From Methylomarinovum caldicuralii (GTDB taxonomy: Bacteria; Pseudomonadota; Gammaproteobacteria; Methylococcales; Methylothermaceae), in contig NZ_AP024714.1 of the NCBI RefSeq assembly GCF_033126985.1, forward strand, positions 2,000,990 to 2,064,989: a stretch of 64,000 nt of DNA, given 5' to 3'. The stretch's first letter is position 1. Each line of letters opens with the position of its first letter. Position numbers and translations under genes: made by a program. The notes below the pieces were generated by a model that saw nothing but the letters and a program-made list of their open reading frames with translations, had not been told where the DNA came from and searched no databases. This document shows, piece after piece, positions 40,022-50,763 of this stretch.

Positions 40022-40389
40022 ACCGCCCGTCTCCGTTTCAGCGCCGCCTTCTTGGCTTCCAGCCTGGCCCGGTGCCGGGCCGCTTCCTCCTCGAGACGCC
40101 GCCGGCGCGCCCGGTAGCGGGCCTTGGCCTGCTCGCTGCGGGCGCGGCGTTCCTCGGCCGTCTGCGGGCGGAGGGATTCCGGCGCCGGCAGCATTTCGAT
40201 GCACGCCACCGGGCACGGCGGCAGGCACAATCCGCAGCCGATGCATTCGGCGGCGATCACCGTGTGCATCCAGTTGGGAGCGCCGACGATGGCGTCCACC
40301 GGGCAGGCTTCCAGGCAGCGGGCACAGCCGATGCAGCGGGCCTCGTCGATCTTCGCCACCCGGGCGAACTTGCCGCCGGTTGCCGTCAT
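40018..40389 (-). CDS. RsxB/RnfB-like 2[4Fe-4S] ferredoxin, short form
   Basis: 123 residues with two clusters ([12 protein letters not shown] and [12 protein letters not shown]) and the RnfB-style [14 protein letters not shown] linker. It then has a long basic Ala/Arg/Glu coiled tail. RnfB/RsxB proteins normally have an N-terminal TM anchor and an extra cysteine-rich domain; both are missing, so this is a soluble version. It lies between metG and nth with overlapping or tight junctions. In E. coli nth follows the rsx operon. The electron partner is unknown. Confidence 0.85.
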   Translation of the reverse strand: MTATGGKFARVAKIDEARCIGCARCLEACPVDAIVGAPNWMHTVIAAECIGCGLCLPPCPVACIEMLPAPESLRPQTAEERRARSEQAKARYRARRRRLEEEAARHRARLEAKKAALKRRRAV

Positions 40390-40393
40390 GGAT

Positions 40394-42412
40394 TCACTTG
40401 ACCCGCATCCCCGGCTCGGCCCCTGCGTCCGGCGACAGCAGGTACAGGTCCTTGCCGCCGGGACCGGCCGCCAGCACCATGCCTTCGGACACCCCGAAGC
40501 GCATCTTGCGCGGCTTGAGGTTGGCCACCATCACCGTCAGCCGCCCCTCCAGGGTTTTGGGATCGTAGGCGGCCTTGATGCCAGCGAATACGGTGCGGGT
40601 CTCGCCGCCCAGGTCCAGGGTCAGCTTGAGCAGCTTCTCCGCCCCCTCCACGTGCTCGGCCTTGACGATGCGGGCGATGCGCAGGTCGATCTTGGCGAAA
40701 TCGGCGAACTCGATTTCCGGCGCGACAGGCTCCGCCGCCGAAGCCTCTCGGGGCGCCAGCGCCAGGCTTTCCCGGGAGGCTTCGATCATCTGCTCGATTT
40801 TGGCCGGATCGACGCGGGTCAGCAACGGCTTGAAGTCACAGATGACGTGATCGAGCAGCGGCTGGGTCGCCACCTCGGGCCAGTCCTGAGGCTCGATGGC
40901 CAGAAAAGCCTCCGCCTCCCGCGCCAGTTTGGGCAGGACCGGCTTGAGATAGACGGCCAGAATCCGGAACAGGTTGAGCCCCTCGGTGCAAATCCCCTGC
41001 AGTTCGCCCTCCCGTCCCGGTTCTTTGGCGATGACCCAGGGCTTGTGTTCGTCGATGAACTGGTTGGCGGCATCGGCTAGGGCCATGATCTCCCGCATGG
41101 CCTTGCCGAACTCGCGCCTTTCGTACAGAGCGGCGATCTCCTCGCCGGCTTCGAGAAAGCGCACGAACAGGTCGGGATCGGGCAGATAACCGGCCAGGCG
41201 GTTGTCGAAACGCTTTTTGATGAAACCGGCGCAGCGCGAGGCGATGTTGACCACCTTGCCCACCAGGTCGGCGTTGACCCGTTGGGTGAAGTCCTCGAAG
41301 TTGAGATTGATGTCGTCCACCCCCGGCCCCAGCTTGGCGGCGAAATAGTAGCGCAGATACTGGGGATCAAGGTGGTCCAGATAGGTGCGGGCCTTGATGA
41401 AGGTGCCGCGGGACTTGGACATCTTTTCGCCGTTGACGGTGAGGAAGCCGTGGGCGTAGATGGCGGTGGGCGTGCGGAAACCGGCCCCGTGGAGCATCGC
41501 CGGCCAGAACAGGGCGTGGAAATAGACGATGTCCTTGCCGATGAAGTGATACAGCTCGGCATCGCTGTCCGGCCCCCACCAGGCGTCGAAATCCAGGCCC
41601 TTTTCCCGGCACAGGCGTTTGAAACTGGCCATGTAGCCGATGGGGGCGTCGAGCCAGACGTAGAAATACTTGCCGGGGGCGTCAGGAATCTCGAAACCGA
41701 AGTACGGGGCGTCGCGGGTGATGTCCCAGTCCTTGAGGCCGCTCTGCAGCCACTCGTCCACCTTGTGGGCCACTTCCGGCTGCAGGTGGCCGGGCTGATG
41801 GACCCATTCCCTGAGAAAGGACGCGAAAGCCGACAGCTTGAAGAAGAAATGTTCGGTCTCCTTCTCCACCGGCGTCGCTCCGGAAACGGCGGAAACCGGG
41901 TTCTTCAGCTCGGTGGGGGAATAGGTGGCGCCGCACACCTCGCAGTTGTCCCCGTACTGGTCCTTGGCGCCACACCGGGGGCACTCGCCCTTGATGAACC
42001 GGTCCGGCAGGAACATCCGCCTGACCGGATCGTAGAGTTGGGTGATGGTGCGGGCCTCGATGTAGCCCTTCGCCTTCAGGCGACGGTAGATTTCCGCGGC
42101 CAGCTCTCGGTTCTCCGGCGAATGGGTGCTGTGGTAGCAGTCGAAGCCGATCTCGAAGCCGGCAAAATCGGCGCGGTGCTCGCGGCCGATGCGCTCGACC
42201 AGATCCTCCGAGGTGATCCCCTCCTCCTGGGCCTTGAGCATGATCGGCGTGCCGTGGGCGTCGTCGGCGCAGACGTACCAGCAGGTGTTGCCCCGCAGCT
42301 TCTGGAAGCGGACCCAGATGTCGGTCTGGATGTATTCCACCAGATGGCCCAGATGGATGGGGCCGTTGGCATACGGCAGGGCGCCGGTGACGAGCAGGTT
42401 GCGGCCTGGCAT
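40394..42412 (-). CDS. metG: Methionyl-tRNA synthetase
   Basis: 672-residue class I synthetase. HIGH-type motif [12 protein letters not shown], zinc knuckle [23 protein letters not shown] motif in [11 protein letters not shown], anticodon-binding helices (FNRIL-type region) and a C-terminal EMAP-like tRNA-binding domain ([26 protein letters not shown]). The N-terminal [17 protein letters not shown] fixes the start at 42412. It begins the metG-ferredoxin-nth operon and is divergent from glgX. Confidence 0.98.
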   Translation of the reverse strand: MPGRNLLVTGALPYANGPIHLGHLVEYIQTDIWVRFQKLRGNTCWYVCADDAHGTPIMLKAQEEGITSEDLVERIGREHRADFAGFEIGFDCYHSTHSPENRELAAEIYRRLKAKGYIEARTITQLYDPVRRMFLPDRFIKGECPRCGAKDQYGDNCEVCGATYSPTELKNPVSAVSGATPVEKETEHFFFKLSAFASFLREWVHQPGHLQPEVAHKVDEWLQSGLKDWDITRDAPYFGFEIPDAPGKYFYVWLDAPIGYMASFKRLCREKGLDFDAWWGPDSDAELYHFIGKDIVYFHALFWPAMLHGAGFRTPTAIYAHGFLTVNGEKMSKSRGTFIKARTYLDHLDPQYLRYYFAAKLGPGVDDINLNFEDFTQRVNADLVGKVVNIASRCAGFIKKRFDNRLAGYLPDPDLFVRFLEAGEEIAALYERREFGKAMREIMALADAANQFIDEHKPWVIAKEPGREGELQGICTEGLNLFRILAVYLKPVLPKLAREAEAFLAIEPQDWPEVATQPLLDHVICDFKPLLTRVDPAKIEQMIEASRESLALAPREASAAEPVAPEIEFADFAKIDLRIARIVKAEHVEGAEKLLKLTLDLGGETRTVFAGIKAAYDPKTLEGRLTVMVANLKPRKMRFGVSEGMVLAAGPGGKDLYLLSPDAGAEPGMRVK

Positions 42413-42518
42413 GGGACTCCTCTCCGTGGGATATGGCTCGTGATCTTCAAGGAAAGCAAATTATTCTAACCCAGTTTGGTGGTAAAGTATTTCGCCCCTT
42501 GGACTAGACTTGAAGTTT

Positions 42519-44638
<2,120 letters not shown>

Positions 44639-44642
<4 letters not shown>

Positions 44643-45079
44643 TCGACCGCCGCCGCCAACGGGAACGACGCCAGCCTGGCTGGCGCACTTTCTGGTACGC
44701 CCTGATACGGGGACGGCGCCGGGGGCCACGACGTGCCGCAGAGCAAAACCGTCCCCATTATGTCGATTACTATGAAGACCACTGGCTGCTGCTGTGGAGC
44801 CTGGGGATCGTCGCCGCCTGCGCCCTCGACGCGATCCTGACGCTGCTGATCCTGGCCCGGGGCGGCATCGAGATCAATCCCTTGATGCGCCTGCTGCTCG
44901 AACTGGGCACCTATTCGTTTTTCTACGTCAAATATCTCGGCACCAGCCTGGCGGTGATTTTCATCCTGCTGCATCACCGCCATCGCCTGCTGCACCGGCC
45001 GGTGGCATCCTTCCTGCCGTTGCTGTTTGGCGCCTATGCTCTGCTGATCGGCTACGAGTGGTGGCTGCTGTCGGCCTGA
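44639..45079 (+). CDS. DUF5658 family membrane protein
   Basis: 146 residues: a basic N-terminal tail (RRRQRERRQPGWR), then TM helices LWSLGIVAACALDAILTLLIL, FFYVKYLGTSLAVIFILLHH and FLPLLFGAYALLIGYEWWLL. The pattern of an Asp in the first helix followed by EINPLM is characteristic of DUF5658. Function unknown. It is translationally coupled to glgX and overlaps the convergent symporter by 28 bases. Confidence 0.8.
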
Positions 45080-46311
45080 GCCGGAACCGGCAACACCCGC
45101 TCGACGATGGCGCAACCGACGCTGTCGCCCCAGACGTTGACCGCGGTGCGGAAGCGGTCCAGGAGCCAGTCCACCGACAGCAGAATGCCGATGTATTCGG
45201 TCGGCAGCCCCACCGCGCTGAGCACGATCACCATGGTCACCAGCCCCGCCTCGGGAATGCCGGCGGCACCGATGGCCGCCAGGGTGGCGGTCAGCGCCAC
45301 GGTGACCTGTTGCATCAGGCTCAGATCCACGCCCAGCACCTGGGCGATGTAGATCGCCGCCACCGCCTCGTACAGGGCGGTGCCGTCCATGTTGATGGTC
45401 GCCCCCAGGGGAATGACGAATTCGGCCGCCTCCGGCCGCACCCCGCCCCGGTCCACCGCCGCCTCCAGGGTCACCGGCAGCGTGGCCGAGGAACTGGCGG
45501 TGGAAAAGGCCGTCAGCAACGCCGGCGACATCGCCCCCAGAAAGCGCCAGGGGGAGCGGCGGGCAAAGATCCACAGCAGCAGCGCCAGCGTCACGAAGGC
45601 GTGAAAGGCCAGCCCCATGAGCACAGTGCCCATGTATTTGCCGGTCTGCTGCAGGGTCTGCAGGAAGGCGCCGTGCAACTGGGCCTCACCGAAACGGGCG
45701 GTCACCAGACAGAAGATCCCCAACGGCGCCAGCGTCATGATCCCGAGGATGAGCGCCAGGAAGGCTTCGTTCAGCTGGACGATGAAGCGGCTGACGGCTT
45801 CGGCCCTCGGACCCAGAATGGTCAGGGTGCCGGCGAACAGCATGGAAAAGACGATCAAAGGCAGAAGTTGCATCTCCGCCATCGCCTTGATCACGTTGTC
45901 GGTCACCAGCATCAGCACCATGTGCTCGACGATGGCGCCGAGGCTCATTTCCTTGTTCGCCACCCGGGCCGATTCCAACAGCGTCGCATCCGGCGGCGGG
46001 GCGCCGGCGCCGGGCTCGAAGGCATTGACCAGAACGATGCCGACGATCACCGCCAGCACCGTGGTGGTCAGGTAATAACCGATGGACACCGCGCCCGGCC
46101 TGCCCAGCCGGCGCACGTCCCCGAGACCGAGGATCCCGGTCATGACGCTGGTCATCACCAGCGGCACCACCAGCATCTTCAGCAGACGCAGAAAGATCTC
46201 CCCGCCGACGGCAAAACCCACCGCCCAGTGGGGTCGCCCCAGCCCCAGCAGGACCCCGAGGACGATGGCGATGAAAATCCACAGGGTCAGATGATTCTTT
46301 TTGTTCGACAT
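45052..46311 (-). CDS. Dicarboxylate/amino acid:cation symporter (DAACS family)
   Basis: 419 residues with the GltP/DctA fold. Reentrant loop 1 has the serine-rich TAFSTASSSATLPVTLEAA; the TM7 sodium motif is GATINMDGTALYEAVAAIYIAQ; and the HP2 region is GAAGIPEAGLVTMVIVLSAVGLP. It probably imports C4-dicarboxylates or glutamate/aspartate with Na+ or H+; the substrate cannot be told apart from sequence here. It is divergent from the secretion module. Confidence 0.94.
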   Translation of the reverse strand: MSNKKNHLTLWIFIAIVLGVLLGLGRPHWAVGFAVGGEIFLRLLKMLVVPLVMTSVMTGILGLGDVRRLGRPGAVSIGYYLTTTVLAVIVGIVLVNAFEPGAGAPPPDATLLESARVANKEMSLGAIVEHMVLMLVTDNVIKAMAEMQLLPLIVFSMLFAGTLTILGPRAEAVSRFIVQLNEAFLALILGIMTLAPLGIFCLVTARFGEAQLHGAFLQTLQQTGKYMGTVLMGLAFHAFVTLALLLWIFARRSPWRFLGAMSPALLTAFSTASSSATLPVTLEAAVDRGGVRPEAAEFVIPLGATINMDGTALYEAVAAIYIAQVLGVDLSLMQQVTVALTATLAAIGAAGIPEAGLVTMVIVLSAVGLPTEYIGILLSVDWLLDRFRTAVNVWGDSVGCAIVERVLPVPAQADSSHHS

Positions 46312-46312
46312 C

Positions 46313-46342
46313 TTCGCTCCATTCCGCCAGGTTATCTATAAT
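46313..46342 (+). promoter_or_regulatory. Candidate promoter of the gspL operon
   Basis: A perfect -10 TATAAT lies at 46337-46342, 49 bases before the gspL ATG. The -35 (ttcgct, 46313-46318, spacer 18) is poor. Confidence 0.45.
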
Positions 46343-46390
46343 GAACGGTTTACGGATCCATCTTCCGCGGACGGCAATTCCCCCCACAGC

Positions 46391-47455
46391 ATGCTTTTGA
46401 TCGCCTCTTTCGCCTTCCCGCCGAGCCTGCAGCGTTTCTGGCACTGGTGGCGCCAGCAGCTGGCGGCACTGATCCCGGAAACCCTGCGGCGCCGCTGGCC
46501 AAAGGCGGAACGTTATTTCATCACCTTCACGCTGGAAGGGGAAATGGAAATCCTGCGCCAGACCGGGGACGACCGGCCCTTGCAGCCGGTCGCCCACGAC
46601 GGCAAGGCCGATGCGGAAGGGAGATACAGCCTGCTGCTGCAGCCGGGACAATGCCTGCTGCGGCGCACGGTCCTGCCGGCGGCGGCACGCAAGAATCTGA
46701 ACCAGGTCATCCGCTTCGAAATCGACCGCCACACCCCCTTTGCAGCCGATCAGGTCCATTTCGACACCCGCATCGTCGAACAGGCCAACGCCAAAATCGT
46801 CGTCGAGCTGATCGTCGTTCCCCGGCAGGTACTCGACCCGCTGCTGGCCCTGGCCGGGGAGGCCGGCCTGAATATCGACGACATCGCCGTTCTCGACCAC
46901 GGCCGGCCCAGGACCGGGCTTGCCCTGCTGCCCGAAGGCCGAAGCGATCAGCGCCCGCGCTGGTCACGGTATCTGAATCTGGCGCTCGGCGCCTTGCTGT
47001 TGGCCCTGATCGCCGCCGCCCTGCTGCTTCCCGTCCTGTTCCAGCAGCGTCAGATCGATATCCTGGAACGGCAGGTCGCCAAAGCCCGCAAGGCCGCCAT
47101 CCGCGCCACCGACATCCAGCAGCGCCTGACGGAACTGAAACGCCAGAGCCGTTTCCTGGTGGACAAGAAGCTTCAGACCCCGGCCCTGACGCAACTGCTG
47201 GAGGACCTGAGCCGCCGCCTGCCGGATGACACCTGGCTGACTCAATTGCGGTATCGGGACGGCCAGCTGCACATCGACGGCCAGTCCCCCGCCGCTTCCA
47301 AACTGGTAAAACTGCTGGAAGATTCCCCCTACTTCGACAACGTGCATTTCATCTCTCCCATCACCCAGGACCGCCGCAGCGGTCTGGAACGGTTCCGCAT
47401 CAGCATGGATGTCCATCATGGGCCCGACAAAACGCCTGAATCCAAATCTGAATGA
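46391..47455 (+). CDS. Type II secretion GspL/PilMN-like inner-membrane platform protein
   Basis: 354 residues: a cytoplasmic N-terminal half (EGEMEILRQ, RYSLLLQPGQCLLRRTVLPAAARKNL), one TM helix (LNLALGALLLALIAAALLLPVLF), a coiled coil, and a C-terminal PilN-like ferredoxin fold (LSRRLPDDTWLTQLRYRDGQLHIDGQS). The ATP-binding actin-like fold is not obvious, so it may be a reduced PilM/N. It opens a four-gene operon ending in a secretin. The ATG at 46391 has only a weak Shine-Dalgarno. Confidence 0.82.
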   Translation: MLLIASFAFPPSLQRFWHWWRQQLAALIPETLRRRWPKAERYFITFTLEGEMEILRQTGDDRPLQPVAHDGKADAEGRYSLLLQPGQCLLRRTVLPAAARKNLNQVIRFEIDRHTPFAADQVHFDTRIVEQANAKIVVELIVVPRQVLDPLLALAGEAGLNIDDIAVLDHGRPRTGLALLPEGRSDQRPRWSRYLNLALGALLLALIAAALLLPVLFQQRQIDILERQVAKARKAAIRATDIQQRLTELKRQSRFLVDKKLQTPALTQLLEDLSRRLPDDTWLTQLRYRDGQLHIDGQSPAASKLVKLLEDSPYFDNVHFISPITQDRRSGLERFRISMDVHHGPDKTPESKSE

Positions 47456-48023
47456 GACGGGGCAGCGCGTCCTTGCGGTGCTGCTGTTGTTGCTGCCGCT
47501 GGTGCTGCTCTATGGGCTTGTCATCGCCCCCTATCTGAAGATTCTCGTGGACAACCGGGAGCGGATCGAAGACCTGCGCTTCCAGTTGCAGCGGCTGCAA
47601 CGGACCGCCGCCAAAGCCCCCTTGTGGGAACAACAACTGCAGGCGCTGCAACAGGATCCGGCCACCCGGCGCCACTATCTCCAGGGCGCCACCCCGGCCC
47701 TGGCGTCGGCCGAGTTGCAGAAACGCTTGGGGGAAATCGTGCGCGCCGCAGGCGGAGAGCTCACCAGCACCCAGGTGCTGGGAACCAAGGAAGAAGACGG
47801 CTTTACCCGAATCTCGGTGCGGGCCCGCTTCACCGTCTCCAGCCGCCAGTTGCAGGAGATCCTGCAGGAAATCGAAGCCAATCCGCCCTACCTTCTCGTC
47901 GACCGCCTGACCGTCCGCCCCATCCGTGTCCGGCGCGATCCCAAAACCCGCAAATTCATTCCGGTCGACAAGCTCAACGTGGATCTGACCGTCTACGGCT
48001 ACATGAAAACCCAGCCCTCATGA
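47409..48023 (+). CDS. Type II secretion GspM/PilO-like protein (T2SSM_b type)
   Basis: 204 residues, one N-terminal TM helix (VLAVLLLLLPLVLLYGLVIAPYL), a coiled coil and a C-terminal ferredoxin-like domain. It overlaps gspL by 47 bases; an alternative ATG at 47418 would shorten it by three residues. GspM pairs with GspL in the assembly platform. Confidence 0.82.
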   Translation: MSIMGPTKRLNPNLNETGQRVLAVLLLLLPLVLLYGLVIAPYLKILVDNRERIEDLRFQLQRLQRTAAKAPLWEQQLQALQQDPATRRHYLQGATPALASAELQKRLGEIVRAAGGELTSTQVLGTKEEDGFTRISVRARFTVSSRQLQEILQEIEANPPYLLVDRLTVRPIRVRRDPKTRKFIPVDKLNVDLTVYGYMKTQPS

Positions 48024-48628
48024 TCCTCCACCGCAAACACTGGCCGACGCTCGCCCTGGGAACGGCGTGTCTGGGAATGGCGATGCTCGTTGCCGCGGAA
48101 TACGCGCACCTGCGCCGCACGCTTGCCCAACCCCAGCCGGGTATCGAGACGCCCCAGCCGGAGGCGTCGGCGGCGGAACCGGCGCAGGAATTCCGGTTGC
48201 CGCCGTTGTCTGCGGAGTCGGCTTTCGTCTCCCGCCCGCTGTTTCTCGAAGGCCGCCGTCCGGTCGCGGAGGAAAGCGCCGACGAACCCAAGCCGGAACC
48301 TGCCGCCGCCAAAGGACCGCCGCCCGAGGTCGAGCTGATCGGTATCCTGGAAACCCCGGAAACCCGCCTGATCCTGCTGCGCGACAAGCAGGGAAAGGTC
48401 GTGCGCCTGCACCCTGACGAAACCATCGGCGGCTGGCGCCTGCAGCGCATTGAGACCGACCACGTCATCCTGACCCAGAACGGCCAGGCGCACACGCTCA
48501 AGCTGGTCAAACCCCGCAAAGCCCCCAGGCGCAGGGTTTCCCAGCCGAGGCAAACAAAACCAAGTCCCCGCAATCCGTTCGCCAACCCGTTCACGAACCA
48601 CCAAAAACCAGGGAAGAAGTCACCGTGA
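48020..48628 (+). CDS. GspC/GspN-like pilotin-bridge protein of the type II secretion module
   Basis: 202 residues: one TM helix near the N-terminus, a Pro/Ala/Glu-rich linker, and a homology-region domain resembling GspC/PilP (VELIGILETPETRLILL, GWRLQRIETDHVIL). It ends in a basic Pro/Asn tail. In type II systems this domain links the inner-membrane platform to the N0 domain of the secretin, encoded next. The start overlaps the gspM stop (ATGA). Confidence 0.8.
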   Translation: MILHRKHWPTLALGTACLGMAMLVAAEYAHLRRTLAQPQPGIETPQPEASAAEPAQEFRLPPLSAESAFVSRPLFLEGRRPVAEESADEPKPEPAAAKGPPPEVELIGILETPETRLILLRDKQGKVVRLHPDETIGGWRLQRIETDHVILTQNGQAHTLKLVKPRKAPRRRVSQPRQTKPSPRNPFANPFTNHQKPGKKSP

Positions 48629-50763
48629 TCCGTCACGCCAAATCCATCACCGCTCTGACCCTGATCGGCGCACTGAGCGCCTGCGGCGCTTTGACCCAGC
48701 GCCCCGGAGAAAAACTGCCCCTGAAACTGCTCGAGGTACCGCCTCCGCCGCAGGAACCCGAGCAGGCGGCCGGGGAAACCGCCCCGCCGGCGAAGCCGGC
48801 GCTGCAGGAGGCGGAAATCACCCTGGGAACGGGACAGACGATCCGACCGCCGAGTCAGCCGCGCCCGCCCCGTAAACCGGGCAACTACACCCTCAATTTC
48901 GACGATGCCGACCTGGGGGAGGTCGCCAAGGTCATTCTGGGGGACATTCTCAAGACCAACTACGTTCTCAGCCCCAGGGCGGCGGGCAAGATCACCCTGC
49001 AGACCACCCGCCCCCTGAACCGGGAAGAAGTGCTCCCAGCCTTGGAACTGGTGCTACGCATGAACGGCCTGGCCCTGGTTAAAAAGGGGGACTTCTATTG
49101 GATCGGACCGCTGGCCGAGGCTTCCAAAGGCGCGCCCCTGTCCGTTGCCGGGCGCACCCTGCCCCCGGGCTTCCAGGTGCGGATCTATCCCTTGCGCTAC
49201 ATCGGGGTGAAATCGCTCGAAAAGATCCTGCCGCCGCTGCTCAGCCCCAAGGCCCTGCTGTATGCGGATCCGGTCCGCAATCTGCTGCTGGTGGCCGGCA
49301 CCAGCGACGAGCTGACCGCCGCCGACGAGGTCGTCCGCACCTTCGACGTCAATTTCCTCAAGGGCATGTCGGTGGGGCTGTTCCCGCTCCACAACCTGGA
49401 TGCCGAAACGTTGCGCGCCGATCTGGAATCCGTCCTGGGAAAAAAGGTCTTGGAGGACGATTCCATCCTGCGGCTGATCCCAATCGACCGCCTCAATGCC
49501 CTGATGGTCATCACCCGGCAACCGGAATACCTGCAGCTGGCCCAGACCTGGATTAACCGCCTCGACCGGGCGGTGTCCGAGGAAGCCGGTTCGGTCCACG
49601 TCTACCGGGCCCAGAACGTGGACGCCAAAAAGCTGGCCGAAACCCTGAACCAGATCTTCACCGGCAACACCCAGGCGCCGAAAACCCAAGTGGCCCCCGG
49701 CCGCAGGAAAGTCACCCTCAAGGGGCGCAGCCGGCCGCAGACCACCGCCCGCCGCACCCAGACCCCGCTGCGCATCATCGCCGACGAGCCCAACAACGCC
49801 CTGATCATCATCGCCAGCCAGGAGCAGTACCGGGAAATCGAAAAGGTCATCAAGGATTTGGACCGGCTGCCATTGCAGGTATTGATCGATGCCTCCATCA
49901 TCGAGGTGACCCTGACCGATGACCTGCAATACGGGCTGGAATGGTTCGCCCAGAACAAGCTGCCCAAACAGCATAGTACCGCCGGTTTCAGCTCAAACGG
50001 CCTCAACCTTGGCGATGCCGCCAAGACTGCCCTGCTCAATTCGCTGGCGCCGGGCTTCAGCTACGTATGGCAGAGCAAATCCCAGGACATCGGCATCATT
50101 CTCAAGGCGGCCGCCGAGAAGGGTAAGCTTAACGTCATCTCTTCCCCGTCCTTGATGGTCCTCAACAACCACGAGGCCACCATCACCGTCGGCGAGCAGA
50201 TTTCCCTGCAGACCTCCCAGGCCACCAACACCGCCACCAGCGGCAACAACCCCATCATCACCGCCACTTTCCAACAACGCGACACCGGCGTCCAGCTCAA
50301 GATCAAACCCCGGGTCAATACCGGCGGACTGGTCATCATGGAACTGGATCAGAAAGTGGACGACATCGGCCGGCGGCTGGAAGGCAGCCCCAATCCCAAT
50401 ATTATCCAGCGCCAGATCAAGAGCACCGTGGCGGTCAAGAACGGGGACACCCTGGTTCTGGGCGGACTGATCAAGGACAATCGCAACAAAAGCCGCAGCG
50501 GCATTCCCTTCCTCTACAAGCTGCCGCTCATCGGCCATCTGTTCGGCACCACCACGGAAAACATCAACCGCACCGAGCTGGTGGTCCTGATCACCCCCCG
50601 GGTGGTGGAGAACCGGCGCGACGCCTTCGCCGTCACCAACGAATTCCGTCTGCGCCTCAAGGAGCTGTATCAGACCCCGGAGGAATACCTCAAGCAACCG
50701 TCGCAACCGCGCCGGGAACCGGAGCCGGCAACCCCGGCGGCAAAGCCCGGCTCAGCCGGCTGA
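48625..50763 (+). CDS. gspD: Type II secretion outer-membrane secretin GspD
   Basis: 712 residues beginning at a GTG (48625) that overlaps the preceding stop. The N-terminal signal ends in LSAC, a lipobox. N0 domain (YTLNFDDADLGEVAKVIL), N1-N3 repeats with GMSVGLFPLHNLDAETL and HVYRAQNVDAKKLAETLNQIF, then the secretin barrel (VLIDASIIEVTLTDDLQYGLEW, ISSPSLMVLNNHEATITVG, VKNGDTLVLGGLIKDN, LVVLITPRVVENR). It forms the outer-membrane channel. GspE, F, G-K are not in the window. The 3' end overlaps aas by 12 bases. Confidence 0.94.
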   Translation: MIRHAKSITALTLIGALSACGALTQRPGEKLPLKLLEVPPPPQEPEQAAGETAPPAKPALQEAEITLGTGQTIRPPSQPRPPRKPGNYTLNFDDADLGEVAKVILGDILKTNYVLSPRAAGKITLQTTRPLNREEVLPALELVLRMNGLALVKKGDFYWIGPLAEASKGAPLSVAGRTLPPGFQVRIYPLRYIGVKSLEKILPPLLSPKALLYADPVRNLLLVAGTSDELTAADEVVRTFDVNFLKGMSVGLFPLHNLDAETLRADLESVLGKKVLEDDSILRLIPIDRLNALMVITRQPEYLQLAQTWINRLDRAVSEEAGSVHVYRAQNVDAKKLAETLNQIFTGNTQAPKTQVAPGRRKVTLKGRSRPQTTARRTQTPLRIIADEPNNALIIIASQEQYREIEKVIKDLDRLPLQVLIDASIIEVTLTDDLQYGLEWFAQNKLPKQHSTAGFSSNGLNLGDAAKTALLNSLAPGFSYVWQSKSQDIGIILKAAAEKGKLNVISSPSLMVLNNHEATITVGEQISLQTSQATNTATSGNNPIITATFQQRDTGVQLKIKPRVNTGGLVIMELDQKVDDIGRRLEGSPNPNIIQRQIKSTVAVKNGDTLVLGGLIKDNRNKSRSGIPFLYKLPLIGHLFGTTTENINRTELVVLITPRVVENRRDAFAVTNEFRLRLKELYQTPEEYLKQPSQPRREPEPATPAAKPGSAG

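Noticed and set aside
42413-42518. A riboswitch or leader peptide between metG and glgX
   Set aside because: The gap is only about 100 bases, with no paired conserved structure or terminator-antiterminator pattern that I can recognise; it probably holds two divergent promoters.
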